Positions 26,311 to 34,278 of a stretch of 64,000 nt of DNA are shown here, one piece after another. A program made the translations under genes and the position numbers. Each line of letters begins with the position of its first letter. Positions within the stretch are counted from its first letter, which is position 1. Source of the stretch: VXPQ01 sp964608315 (lineage in GTDB: Bacteria; Bacteroidota; Rhodothermia; Rhodothermales; VXPQ01); NCBI GenBank assembly GCA_964608315.1, contig CAZSNF010000003.1:1-64000 (forward strand), read 5' to 3'. Under the pieces are notes generated by a model. That model was not told the origin of the DNA. It saw nothing but the letters and a program-made list of their open reading frames with translations, and made no database searches.

Positions 26311-26526
26311 ATGTCGATTCTATCCACCATCCGTTTTGCCTTCCGTCGCCCAGCTTCTCCTCTTTCAGACACTGAATTTGCCAAGCTGGAACGAGACATA
26401 GACAAAAGCATCGTAACGCGCTTATCTACAGGCAACATCCGTCTTCAGCGAGGAGAATATCTCACTGAAGAGGATGTAGCCAAGGAGTACGAGCGGATAA
26501 AGGACCTGAAGTTCAGTAATGTCTGA
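26311..26526 (+). CDS. small protein of unknown function
   Basis: The 71-aa protein, MSILSTIRFAFRRPASPLSD..., is hydrophilic after residue 20 and rich in charged residues (GEYLTEEDVAKEYERIKDL). I do not recognise it. Its stop overlaps the start of the next frame by 8 bp (ATGTCTGA), a coupling typical of antitoxin-toxin or other two-gene modules. The downstream partner is truncated. Confidence 0.45.
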   Translation: MSILSTIRFAFRRPASPLSDTEFAKLERDIDKSIVTRLSTGNIRLQRGEYLTEEDVAKEYERIKDLKFSNV

Positions 26527-26707
26527 TAACATGCAAGCCGATGCGAAAGAGTTTTTGTCCCTTTACGCTAAAGCCGACTCTTTCGCCAAAACGGTTTCTG
26601 AGTTCAGGCAACGTGTGTTAATACCGGTACATAACGAACTGCGTTTAAAGTATTGGCATCCGCTGTACCTCTATTCCAGTGCACGATCACGCGCCCAGTG
26701 CCGGTAG
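26519..26707 (+). pseudogene. truncated partner gene
   Basis: Residues 1-43 (ADAKEFLSLYAKADSFAKTV, then RVLIPVHNELR) look like the N-terminus of a larger conserved protein in which IP.xNELRYAG continues. After NELR (about base 26645) the sequence becomes IS-derived in the opposite orientation, and the frame stops at 26707. It is probably a casualty of an IS insertion. Confidence 0.45.
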
Positions 26708-26884
26708 AATTCTTCCTGCTTGAGGCTGGTCAGAGACGCTCCACGACCAGCGTCCCTTGCAGTCCATCCGCTCCGCCGCGTGACCAGCACGAACGGCGGG
26801 CTGCTTCCCTTCTACGACGCTCTCAGCACAGAACTCTCGTCCGCTGTCGGTCAATAAGGCCTTGATCCCTATGTCGAGCATCTC
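26670..26884 (-). pseudogene. DDE integrase-type transposase remnant
   Basis: Read on the minus strand, the segment begins LDIGIKALLTDSGREFC, the second-Asp motif (LTDNGREF) of IS3/IS481-type integrases. A shifted frame continues with WTARDAGRG and LKQEEFYR, which resemble the third-acid region. There is no start and no complete catalytic core. Confidence 0.5.
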
Positions 26885-27655
26885 TTAAACATCCAAGCCT
26901 TCCGGGCCTGCCAGAATCGCGTGGGCTGCGGGTATTGCATATGCTTTATTCACTCTCGCCAGAGTGAAGAGGGCCCTCTCGACATCGACAGCTCTGAAAT
27001 GGTTGCAGGGAGATTCGGGACTTTTGTTGACCACCTTGGCGATTTTGCGGCACCAGCATGCCCAGTTTTCGTAGGCTTTTCTGTTCTTCTTATTGTCGAC
27101 TCGAATGTTTGTATTGAATGTCAAGTCCTGCAGGGGCGAAAAGCAAAAGAACGAATTCGCGTAGGCCTCGGCGATACCCTTATCGAGCACAGGATAGCGC
27201 TCAGGATCTATAAACATCAGAATCTTGCTCATAAACGAGATCCCATATGTGAACTTGGGTAGACGCAGTTTATGGATATCCCAAAGAAGTTCTGATCCCG
27301 ACAGCGCCTCGCAGCTCTTTGGCCGCTTTTCCAATTTCTGCACCAACTGCACGAACCCTTTAAGCTTATTTTCCAGTTCGGCTTTTCTGAATTCTTCCCC
27401 CCAGGATTTTCCCCGGCCTGGTTTCTGGGCCCATCCCCAGTACAGGACCTTCGAAAGGCCGTCATTGACTTTCTGTGTGTCTCCACTGCACAATAAATCT
27501 TGGATGTCTTGCTCGACAGCACACATATTGCCATGACAGATTTCTTTGTTTTTGGCGAAGTCATAGGTAACCGGAGGAAAGTCGTAATCCCGGACGGTTT
27601 CGCACAACAAAATAGCGTACTGCTTCAGTGGTAGTTTCGGTATGATCTTAGACAT
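26885..27655 (-). CDS. unknown protein, possible HhH/OGG-type glycosylase relative
   Basis: The 256-aa protein starts with ATG 27655, overlapping the end of the upstream gene by 8 bp (ATGTCTAA), so translation is coupled. Residues about 125-165 (LPKFTYGISFMSKILMFIDP, then ERYPVLDKGIAEAYAN) follow a pattern seen in uncharacterised OGG-like proteins, in which a SKxLxFxxP helix precedes an Asp. A later FRAVDVERALFTLAR is similarly placed. No catalytic Lys can be assigned with confidence, so a DNA-glycosylase function is only a hypothesis. It is carried inside the composite element as second gene of a two-gene operon. Confidence 0.5.
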   Translation of the reverse strand: MSKIIPKLPLKQYAILLCETVRDYDFPPVTYDFAKNKEICHGNMCAVEQDIQDLLCSGDTQKVNDGLSKVLYWGWAQKPGRGKSWGEEFRKAELENKLKGFVQLVQKLEKRPKSCEALSGSELLWDIHKLRLPKFTYGISFMSKILMFIDPERYPVLDKGIAEAYANSFFCFSPLQDLTFNTNIRVDNKKNRKAYENWACWCRKIAKVVNKSPESPCNHFRAVDVERALFTLARVNKAYAIPAAHAILAGPEGLDV

Positions 27656-28367
27656 GATCAGAGGTGATCCAGCAATATTTCTTCAGGAAGTCGTGAAACA
27701 GGTCGCAGCCGCTGCGTGGGTGTGTAGGGTAGCCCGTATAAATTGAGTTTCTTCCATACTTGTCGCAAAGTTTGTTCCACCAAGCACAACCTGGATGAGG
27801 CGTGCTGATGCACGGAACACCGTATTCACGAACCACACTCTCGCCGTATCCGCCGGCAAACTGGGAGACAAAGATGACCAGTTCCGGTTGATGTCTCTGA
27901 AGGAACCAGCGCAGTACTTCCTCGGATATTTTGCGATCTTGGGGCACGACGTGCCCTTCTATGCTACCACCGGTCTTCGGCGCTGGTCGCATGAAATAGT
28001 TGTAGTAGGTGATGTGATGAAGAGAACGTTCCCCCGATGCCAGAGTCAGACCGCCTTCCTTCAATGTGTTTGTGATTTGCTTTTCGATTTCCCCTAAAAT
28101 TCGGTGGCCCCGCCGGGGATATTCGAAGAAGCCTCTTATTACACCTTCTGTGTATACATACATGAGTTCTTCCGGATTGAGGTAACTCTGGTCGCTCTGG
28201 TACCAGTTTTCAGGATCAAGGTGAATAGTGGATTCTTCGTCAGGCATATAGTGGCTTTCGCCGATCACCAGCAGCCGCTTGTGGCGATCATCCTCATAGA
28301 AACTGCCAATCCAGGGCTGCATACAGGGAAATTTCTCTAAATGGTCTGGCTTTTTGATGGTGGACAT
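27648..28367 (-). CDS. unknown protein, uracil-DNA-glycosylase-superfamily-like
   Basis: The 239-aa protein has RLLVIGESHYMPDEES near residue 31 and VPCISTPHPGCAWWN near residue 185, at the places of the two active-site loops of the UDG fold. Between them lies HQPELVIFVSQFAGGYGE, the conserved strand before the second loop. These are weak, position-based similarities. It is the first gene of a coupled pair with 26885-27655, behind a sigma70-like promoter at 28424-28453. A nucleic-acid base-processing or defence role is inferred from the island setting and fold resemblance only. Confidence 0.55.
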   Translation of the reverse strand: MSTIKKPDHLEKFPCMQPWIGSFYEDDRHKRLLVIGESHYMPDEESTIHLDPENWYQSDQSYLNPEELMYVYTEGVIRGFFEYPRRGHRILGEIEKQITNTLKEGGLTLASGERSLHHITYYNYFMRPAPKTGGSIEGHVVPQDRKISEEVLRWFLQRHQPELVIFVSQFAGGYGESVVREYGVPCISTPHPGCAWWNKLCDKYGRNSIYTGYPTHPRSGCDLFHDFLKKYCWITSDHV

Positions 28368-28423
28368 GGAATTACCTCCATAATGGGTTGGTTACGCCGC
28401 CTTCGTCAGCGGCTCTCGTCTGT

Positions 28424-28453
28424 AATATACGTCATCGGGCGTAAGAATGTCAA
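28424..28453 (-). promoter_or_regulatory. sigma70-like promoter of the glycosylase-like pair
   Basis: On the minus strand, TTGACA (28453-28448) and TATATT (28429-28424) are separated by 18 bp, 57 bp before the start codon at 28367. Confidence 0.6.
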
Positions 28454-29164
28454 GCGCCTGGGCGAATGCTTTTCGAGGAGCACCCGGCAGGCGTTCAAGG
28501 ACTGGCCCGCCTGTGCGATTGCGCAAAGGTTCTTCTGTCGTTTCAAAGCCCAGACCTCGCGACGCGGGTATCGTCGCGGCTTACGCTGTGCCTCCATTCT
28601 CGCATATTCGGCGGGCAATGCACCTGGTGCAAGCCGCCCAGATCGGCTTTTTCCGAACCGCCCGAACGAGAAGCAATACCCCTCACATAAACCCCAAAAC
28701 AACGCAATCTTACTTTATTAGGCGCCAAAAATCGCCACCTAATATTTTAAAGTCGCCGATTTTGGGCCGTCCGTTTGCTCTGGGCGGCTTGGTCGTGCGT
28801 GGTGGCTTGGGATCGTCTGGCTTCCGGCGGCAGCGTAGAGGCGCCCATCCATTCTGCCCGAGCGGGGTCAGCCAGAGGAATCTTGGTCACGCCCGCACAG
28901 TTTGCAGGCTGCCGGAGCGCACAAACCCTTGACAACCAGGTGTCTTCGCCGTATTCTACGGGAGCAAGCCGCTGCCGAAGGCGGCGCAGTCCACTGCAAC
29001 CCTGCACTTGAAACGGTCCCCGAAGGCTGTCCAGTTTTCGGGCCATTTCTTTTTTGCGATGCAGGAACCATTCACAATAACGGGCATACAAGCCGTCACC
29101 AAAGTGTTCGAGGAATAGTGCAACGACATTGATCCTGGTTCTAATCTCGCGCTGGATAAAACAC
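28454..29164. other. 711-bp region without a supported gene
   Basis: Several open frames cross this stretch on both strands, but none has a recognisable domain, a convincing ribosome site or agreement with a neighbour. It contains the first copy of a ~62-bp direct repeat (28711-28773), and GC-rich sequence after it that may be degenerate mobile-element DNA. Confidence 0.4.
28711..28773 (+). repeat. direct repeat copy 1 flanking the 319-aa gene
   Basis: About 62 bp sharing CGCCTAATATTTTAA-like and ATTTTGGGC blocks with 30156-30217, roughly 70% identical by eye. Arms GCCAAAAATCG and CGATTTTGGGC can form an imperfect hairpin. Confidence 0.55.
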
Positions 29165-30124
29165 ATGGGAAATATCCTGGACAAGAAACGCTATCAGTTA
29201 CGCATGAGCGGGATGGAGAACGCGCCTGGCGAAGTCAGCGCCCCCGTGCTGTGCGCCTTCCTGGAAACGATTATGGCTACGGCTGAACGCGCCACGTCAC
29301 TCCTCGTGACGGGTGAGGGCAGCCGCAAAGGCCCCAAGCCGAAGTGGCTCTCGGCATCCACTGATTTTACGATAGTTGGCATAAAGTCCGGTTCAACCAT
29401 TTGCGAAGTAGAAGTTTCGCCCCTTCGTCGTGCGGCGCCGGATATATTCGCGCAAATAGATATTTGGCCGGAACAAACAAGGTGGAGCGGCAATGAGACG
29501 ACGCTCGATTTGGCTACGCGGGCAATCAATGAAGCAAAAGAGCTGGATACCCCTGGCGATCTTTTCGACAATTCGGTTCTGGATAGCCTCCTTGACCTGG
29601 AACCCTTTTTTCGTGACAATGACAGGGAATTTGAATGTATTTCCGATGATGCTGCGGATGTGAGATTTATCCTGGACAAGAAAGTTTTTCCTAATTTTGA
29701 AAAGAACAAGCGTCAAATTCCATCTTCTCAATCGTTCATTATAAGTGGTTTGCTGAACGAGATTGTGCATAATAGCGGACGATTTCAATTAGAATTGGAC
29801 AACGGGAAAAAAATAATAGGACAAGTGCAAAGAGAAAAAATTGATATAGAAGAACTGAGGCCGTTGTGGGGCAAGCAAGCCACAGTTCAGGGAATCGTTC
29901 ATTTTAAGGTCGATGGGCAACCGCGTTTAGTCAAGGCAAACAAAATACAAGCATACAGTATTGGCGATAGTATTTTTGACGCCTTGCCAAGCGCATCGGA
30001 TGCAAAGTTATCCAGAATTGTTAACAATCGTGTTCGTCAAATGGATTCATTTGATCCATTGGATCTTGCGGGAGCCTGGCCCGACGATGAATCAATAGAC
30101 GAGCTTTTGGCCGAACTTGATTGA
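29165..30124 (+). CDS. uncharacterised 319-aa protein
   Basis: The protein starts MGNILDKKRYQLRMSGMENA and is acidic overall, with no membrane segment. Residues about 55-75 (KWLSASTDFTIVGIKSGSTI) and 105-120 (LDLATRAINEAKELD) form a pattern I associate with conserved proteins of unknown function found next to small accessory genes. The C-terminal half (GRFQLELDNGKKIIGQVQRE, VHFKVDGQPRLVKANKI) looks beta-rich. I cannot assign a function. The gene has markedly lower GC than the core genome, which suggests transfer, and is bracketed by direct repeats at 28711 and 30156. A longer frame from 29129 is possible. Confidence 0.6.
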   Translation: MGNILDKKRYQLRMSGMENAPGEVSAPVLCAFLETIMATAERATSLLVTGEGSRKGPKPKWLSASTDFTIVGIKSGSTICEVEVSPLRRAAPDIFAQIDIWPEQTRWSGNETTLDLATRAINEAKELDTPGDLFDNSVLDSLLDLEPFFRDNDREFECISDDAADVRFILDKKVFPNFEKNKRQIPSSQSFIISGLLNEIVHNSGRFQLELDNGKKIIGQVQREKIDIEELRPLWGKQATVQGIVHFKVDGQPRLVKANKIQAYSIGDSIFDALPSASDAKLSRIVNNRVRQMDSFDPLDLAGAWPDDESIDELLAELD

Positions 30125-30155
30125 GATTGGAAGTCATGAAATACCCCCTAAACCT

Positions 30156-30217
30156 TATTTTATTAACCACCCCAAACCGCCGCCTAATATTTTAAGGCAA
30201 GGCATTTTGGGCATCCG
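30156..30217 (+). repeat. direct repeat copy 2 flanking the 319-aa gene
   Basis: This is the second copy of the ~62-bp repeat, with CGCCGCCTAATATTTTAAGG and CATTTTGGGC. It lies 31 bp after the stop codon of the gene. Confidence 0.55.
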
Positions 30218-30250
30218 CCCCACAGCCCCGGCTGGGCCTCTACCATGCCT

Positions 30251-30403
30251 CTACTCCCGCTCCCCTTTAGGCCGATAATACGCCGCGGAACGGCTGAGCA
30301 CGAGGGGCGCGCACTGCCGAATCACGGGGGCTGGGCCTATGCCACGTAATAACCCGCTGATTGCCGGCAATGGTTGGGGCAAGGAGCAGGCGCGTTTGGA
30401 CAT
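30251..30403 (-). pseudogene. second IS remnant in right arm of the element
   Basis: On the minus strand, the right terminal repeat runs into MSKRACSLPQPLPAISG and ends near SAAYYRPKGERE. The placement mirrors the left-arm OrfA remnant, and APVIRQCAPLVL weakly resembles its APAVIRGDGALAEF. It is probably another deleted IS copy, inverted. Confidence 0.4.
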
Positions 30404-30522
30404 GCAATGCCTCCATAATATGGGATGTCCAGAGCGGAACAAGATTGCAATCCTGCCCCTTAAAACTCCGAAAAAGTCCAAAAAAGTCTCCAAATGCTGT
30501 CCAATCACACCGAACCGCCTCT
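30401..30522 (-). repeat. right terminal inverted repeat of composite element
   Basis: The reverse complement begins AGAGGCGGTTCGGTGTGATT and follows the left end closely, apart from a T-rich ~22-bp insertion. The outer edge abuts ATG 30523-30525. Confidence 0.8.
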
Positions 30523-30524
30523 AT

Positions 30525-31016
30525 GTGCTGAAGCGCCTGCTGGAGTATAAGTGCGAAGAAGGCGATGAACGCTGGATGCTGCTCGACACAGATCATTACA
30601 CAAAGCGCGAGCATCAAAAATCCTTTAGAAAAGCGATTAAAGAGGCAGAGGAACAGGGTGTACGGGTGGCCCTCAGCAGGCCATGCTTCGAGTTCTGGCT
30701 CCTGTTGCATCATCTTACCCGACAGAATCCCGGTTTACAGACATTGTCCACAGCCAAAGATGTGGAAACATTTCTGAGGAAAACGCTGGGCTCATATAAC
30801 AAGCGCAATCTTAAAACAGAAGATTTTCCACTTGAGAAAGTGCCTCAGGCAATTAGAGAGGGCAGAGCAATCGACGCATCCGTAACCGGGGGAGACATCC
30901 CCGGCGCCAACACCTCCCGCGTGTACCAACTCTGGGAGTCGATAATCAAAAACGCATCGCCGGCGCAATTGCCGGACGAACTGCGGAACTTGAAAAGATC
31001 ATTGCACAGACCTTAA
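30525..31016 (+). pseudogene. rloB-like gene, 3' part (disrupted)
   Basis: The 163 C-terminal codons carry RloB family hallmarks: GDERWMLLDTDHYTKREHQ (acidic DxD) and VALSRPCFEFWLLLHH. Read from 30525 in the frame of the 5' part, they complete a 225-aa protein. In its present form the open frame begins inside the element at 30339, so a hybrid C-terminal protein with 62 foreign residues could still be made. Confidence 0.8.
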
Positions 31017-31040
31017 CCCTTCGGACAAAAAACACAGCCC

Positions 31041-31119
31041 TTCGTCCGGGGCAAAGGTAGCCCCCGTCGCCGTGCGCCGCGGCAACAGTGCGCTGGCGGA
31101 ATTCGCCGGACCCCAATGA
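31041..31119 (+). pseudogene. IS3-family OrfA remnant
   Basis: The frame reads GAKVAPVAVRRGNSALAEFA and stops at TGA 31117. It is parallel to AKAAPAVIRGDGALAEF at 25500 and to the FKAKVALEAIRG start of OrfA. Nothing else of the IS is present. Confidence 0.5.
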
Positions 31120-31134
31120 TCTGTTTTGCCTCTT

Positions 31135-31175
31135 TTGAGTAAAAACTACTCCAAAATGGAGTAAAAATTACTCCA
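31135..31175. promoter_or_regulatory. twin palindromes, candidate operator
   Basis: TTGAGTAAAAACTACTCCAA (31135-31154) is followed directly by TGGAGTAA-AAA-TTACTCCA (31157-31175), a perfect palindrome with a 3-base centre. Such paired operators are typical of autoregulated modules, but no adjacent gene remains to be controlled. Confidence 0.4.
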
Positions 31176-31189
31176 AACAACATAAAACA

Positions 31190-31266
31190 CCCTGATTACG
31201 TCCGCAAGGCTCAAAGGCTAAAAGGGGTGCGCCGGCGCACTTCAGCAGACGGCCCCATAACAACGG
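31190..31266 (+). repeat. family A repeat, degenerate left half
   Basis: CCTGATTACGTCCGCAAGGC and GGGGTGCGCCGGCGCA follow the order of the family A left half, with many changes. It lies 33 bp beyond the fadE stop. Confidence 0.4.
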
Positions 31267-31298
31267 CCGACGCCTCATTGGGCTGTTCGCGCTCGTGC

Positions 31299-33776
31299 TT
31301 ACGCCGGCGCAGCACTACCCGGCGATGTGACTGAAGCGTCTGCACTCCCCCGCATCGCCGCGTACTCCTCGAACGTGAACGCATCGACTTCAAGGTATGC
31401 TGCGCGGGCCGCCTCGGTCGCCTCCGCCAGGTTGCGTTCCTCGACTGAAATAACCCCTGCCTCGCAAGCCGCGTCCAGCGCCTGTTCCGGACGACTGCGC
31501 GCCAACGCGCCCCGGCGCATCGCACGCCGAATCCGCGCCAGCACAGGCTCCGCTGCCGCCGCAAGCCGAAAAGCCTTTTCCAGCCGGGCGAGACTCCCGG
31601 ACTCGTCTGCGCGGTACACCGCCGCCGTGAACCGATCCCGCTGCGCCCCGGGCGTTTGCAGCGCACGGGCCACTGTTCGCCCCAACCTGTCCGAAGGATA
31701 CCGGCCCAGGCGATTGATGCGGAACCAGAGGGCGCAAGGACCGCGAAGCAGCCAGGACGTCCCGGCCGGCAACCGCAGGTTCTCGAAAATCCCCTCGAAA
31801 CCCGCCTGAATGCGATATAGCGCATGTTGCAGGGCCCAGTGCATGAATGGAACATCCTCCTTGCGACGGCCCTCTGCCTCGAAACGGCGCAACACAGCCG
31901 TCCCGATATACAAGGAAGAAAAAATATCCGCAAATCGACCTGTCAGTTTCTCCTTGCGCTTGAGGTCCCCTCCCAGTACGCCCATAGCAATATCCGCCAT
32001 GCAGGCAAACGTAGCGGACGCCCAGGTCAGTTTCCTGACATAGCGCGCCGACGGCCCGCGCACCGGCGAGCGAGCCAGCCTGCCCCGGGTCAAGTAGAGC
32101 GCCTTCGCCCGGCACGAATTTCGGAACACATGCCCGACGTGTTTCCACAGATTCCGGTCGAACGCGGCAACGTCTCCCCGCGCCAGCGCATCGATTTCCG
32201 CATAGGCGTACGGGTGGCACCGGATAGCCCCTTGCCCGAAAATCATAAGCGTACGCGTCAGAATGTTGGCCCCCTCGACGGTAATGCCTATCGGCGCCGC
32301 CATATACGCATGGGCCAGCAAATTGCGCGGGCCGCGCGAAATCGCGTTTCCGCCAAGAATATCCATGGCGTCGTTCACGATCCGCCGTTGCATCTCCGTC
32401 GCATTGTACTTGGCGATGGCGGTCACGACGGACGGCTTCGCCCCCTCGTCTATCGCGCCGCACGTGTAGCGACGCATGGCCTCCATGGCGTACAGATACC
32501 CTCCCATGCGCGCCAGCGGCTCCTCTATGCCCTCGAATCGCCCGATAGGCAATCCAAACTGCTTCCGCACCGCGGCGTGAGCCGACGCGACGCCGCACAC
32601 ATATTGCGACCCGCCCGTACTCATGGCCGGCAGGGAAACGCCCCGCCCCGCAGCAAGGCATTCCACCAGCATGCGCCAACCGGCGCCAGCCCCTTCTTTC
32701 CCCCCTATAATGGCGTCCACCGACATCACCACATCATGCCCTTCCGTTTTCGAATTGATGAACGCCATGCCCAGCGGGTCGTGCCGCCATCCGGTTTCGA
32801 CGCCCGGCGTATCCGCGGGAATCAGCGCGCAAGTAATGCCCGGCTCGGTCCCCTTGCCAAGCAAGTTCTCCGGGTCTTTCAATCGAAACGCCAACCCCAG
32901 AATGGTCGCAATCCCCGCCAGCGTAATGTACCGCTTGCTCCAGTTCAGCCGTATGCGAATCTCCCCGTCCGCATCCCGGAAAACCACGCCTTCGGAAGCG
33001 ATCGCGCCGGCATCCGAGCCCGCCCCGGGTTCCGTGAGCGCAAAAGCCGGAATCTCCTCGCCGCGCGCAAGGCGCGGAAGGTAATGATCGCGCTGGGCCT
33101 GCGTACCGTAGTGAATGAGCAGTTCGGCGGGCCCCAGCGAATTCGGCACCATAACGGTGATCGCCAGCGGCAACGAGCGGGTCGCCGTTTTCGCCACGAC
33201 CGCACTGTTGGCCATCGCCGAAAAACCCAGGCCGCCATATTCCTTCGGTATAATCATGCCGAAGAAACGTTCTTCCCTGAGCGCATCCCACACCGCCTGA
33301 GGCAGGTCGCCGCGACGATGTACGTCCCAATCGTCGGTCATGGCGCACAGTCGCTCCAGGGGGCCTTCCATGAATGCGCGTTCCTCGTTCGTCAGATCGC
33401 GGTACGGCGTCGCCAGCAATTTCCTGAAATCGGGGCGCCCGGAAAACAAATCCCCGTCCACCCATACGTCTCCCGCCTCAATGGCCACCCGTTCGGTTTC
33501 AGAAATCGCGGGCAGAAAACCCGCCGCGCCCAATACGCGCATAATCGGCCCGGATATCAGCAAGCGGCGCAGGGCGGGCGCATGAAAAATCAGCGCCAAT
33601 GCGCCCAACGGCGCCCAAAGCCATGCAGGCGCGCCCAGTCCGTACAGCAAGCCGGCTCCAAGGAGCGTATGCGCGAGCAAGGGAGCGCCTGCATAGCCCG
33701 CCGCCAAAAACATCAGGGCCCATGCAATCACGACCCAAATGATCGACACATCCTGCAGAAAATGGTAATAGGGCAT
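31299..33776 (-). CDS. fadE: acyl-CoA dehydrogenase, FadE type
   Basis: This 825-aa protein is the long FadE form of acyl-CoA dehydrogenase. Two hydrophobic N-terminal segments (IIWVVIAWALMFLAAGYAGA; LLGAGLLYGLGAPAWLWAPL) anchor it. The dehydrogenase core has FFGMIIPKEYGGLGFSAMAN and FALTEPGAGSDAGAIASEG (FAD contact), and the C-terminal DUF1974-type region follows. It introduces the trans-2 double bond in the first step of beta-oxidation. It follows the fadA/B/D cluster on the same strand, but is separated from it by family B and A repeats and has its own promoter. Confidence 0.93.
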   Translation of the reverse strand: MPYYHFLQDVSIIWVVIAWALMFLAAGYAGAPLLAHTLLGAGLLYGLGAPAWLWAPLGALALIFHAPALRRLLISGPIMRVLGAAGFLPAISETERVAIEAGDVWVDGDLFSGRPDFRKLLATPYRDLTNEERAFMEGPLERLCAMTDDWDVHRRGDLPQAVWDALREERFFGMIIPKEYGGLGFSAMANSAVVAKTATRSLPLAITVMVPNSLGPAELLIHYGTQAQRDHYLPRLARGEEIPAFALTEPGAGSDAGAIASEGVVFRDADGEIRIRLNWSKRYITLAGIATILGLAFRLKDPENLLGKGTEPGITCALIPADTPGVETGWRHDPLGMAFINSKTEGHDVVMSVDAIIGGKEGAGAGWRMLVECLAAGRGVSLPAMSTGGSQYVCGVASAHAAVRKQFGLPIGRFEGIEEPLARMGGYLYAMEAMRRYTCGAIDEGAKPSVVTAIAKYNATEMQRRIVNDAMDILGGNAISRGPRNLLAHAYMAAPIGITVEGANILTRTLMIFGQGAIRCHPYAYAEIDALARGDVAAFDRNLWKHVGHVFRNSCRAKALYLTRGRLARSPVRGPSARYVRKLTWASATFACMADIAMGVLGGDLKRKEKLTGRFADIFSSLYIGTAVLRRFEAEGRRKEDVPFMHWALQHALYRIQAGFEGIFENLRLPAGTSWLLRGPCALWFRINRLGRYPSDRLGRTVARALQTPGAQRDRFTAAVYRADESGSLARLEKAFRLAAAAEPVLARIRRAMRRGALARSRPEQALDAACEAGVISVEERNLAEATEAARAAYLEVDAFTFEEYAAMRGSADASVTSPGSAAPA

Positions 33777-33880
33777 CGCCGTCGCCTCGCTACGAAAAGA
33801 AGTGGTTCGTAAACGCTGGGCCGGGTTTTATGCGCGCCGCCGCGTTGAGTTCATAACGCTTCGCTCAGTGGTTCGCACGT

Positions 33881-33910
33881 AGAATACATCGTCGAAGGCG
33901 TGGTTGTCAA
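33881..33910 (-). promoter_or_regulatory. sigma70-like promoter of fadE
   Basis: On the minus strand, TTGACA (33910-33905), an 18-bp spacer and TATTCT (33886-33881) lie about 105 bp before the fadE start. Confidence 0.55.
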
Positions 33911-34011
33911 GCCTCTGGCCGGAACATTGTCCGTCGAAATAGCACAGGCAGCCAACGATACGATTCTGCCCGGGCTACATCGCGTACACAATGAAGCTAT
34001 TCGACAAAATC

Positions 34012-34278
34012 AGGGCCTGTTAACACTATTCAGCAATGCTCTGTTCCGTCAGGCACGGCGTCAATCAAGGCGCGAGGAGTGAAGTTTGGTGGTTCCAAAT
34101 GAGCGACGAGCAACGAAGAGTAACGCCGTGACCGGCGGAACCCGAAGGGCAGAGCCTCTTTTCCCGCCATGCGGCGTTGCCGCTCGCTTATGTGGCTGGG
34201 CCATACTGCGCTCGCGGCGCCTGGCCTAACAGGAAAACAGGCCCCGCAGAGCGCCGCTGCATAGTGTTAACAGGCCCT
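34012..34278 (+). mobile_element. family B MITE-like element, copy 3
   Basis: This is a 267-bp copy in the same orientation as copy 1. The flanking C and G extend the inverted ends to CAGGGCC...GGCCCTG, and AAT occurs on both sides as a possible 3-bp duplication. The left inverted end has one mismatch (ACTATTCAGC). It directly abuts the family A copy at 34279. Confidence 0.75.

Larger units (their letters stand above)
25372..30522. mobile_element. 5,151-bp composite transposon-like element inside rloB
   Basis: The left end (25372-25470) and the right end (30401-30522, reverse complement) are inverted repeats of 99 and 122 bp. They share AGAGGYGGTTCGG, TGATTGGACAGC, AGGATTGC and ATGGAGGCATT in order, and each runs into an ATG. 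The host sequence ATG is present on both sides (25369-25371 and 30523-30525), a 3-bp target duplication. Removing the element and one ATG rebuilds rloB in frame. The left arm encodes a shortened IS3-family transposase. No complete transposase is present, so the element is probably immobile or mobilised in trans. Confidence 0.82.

Noticed and set aside
25372..30522. CRISPR array or integron attC sites in the element
   Set aside because: There are no regularly spaced repeats, and the 62-bp repeats lack the attC core consensus.
31824..33812. 662-codon frame antisense to fadE, and similar long antisense frames over rpoB and rpoC
   Set aside because: All mirror highly conserved genes; none contains a recognisable domain.
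33801..33875. Two copies of AGTGGTTCG upstream of fadE as a possible operator
   Set aside because: The words are short, 66 bp apart and not palindromic, so chance cannot be excluded.
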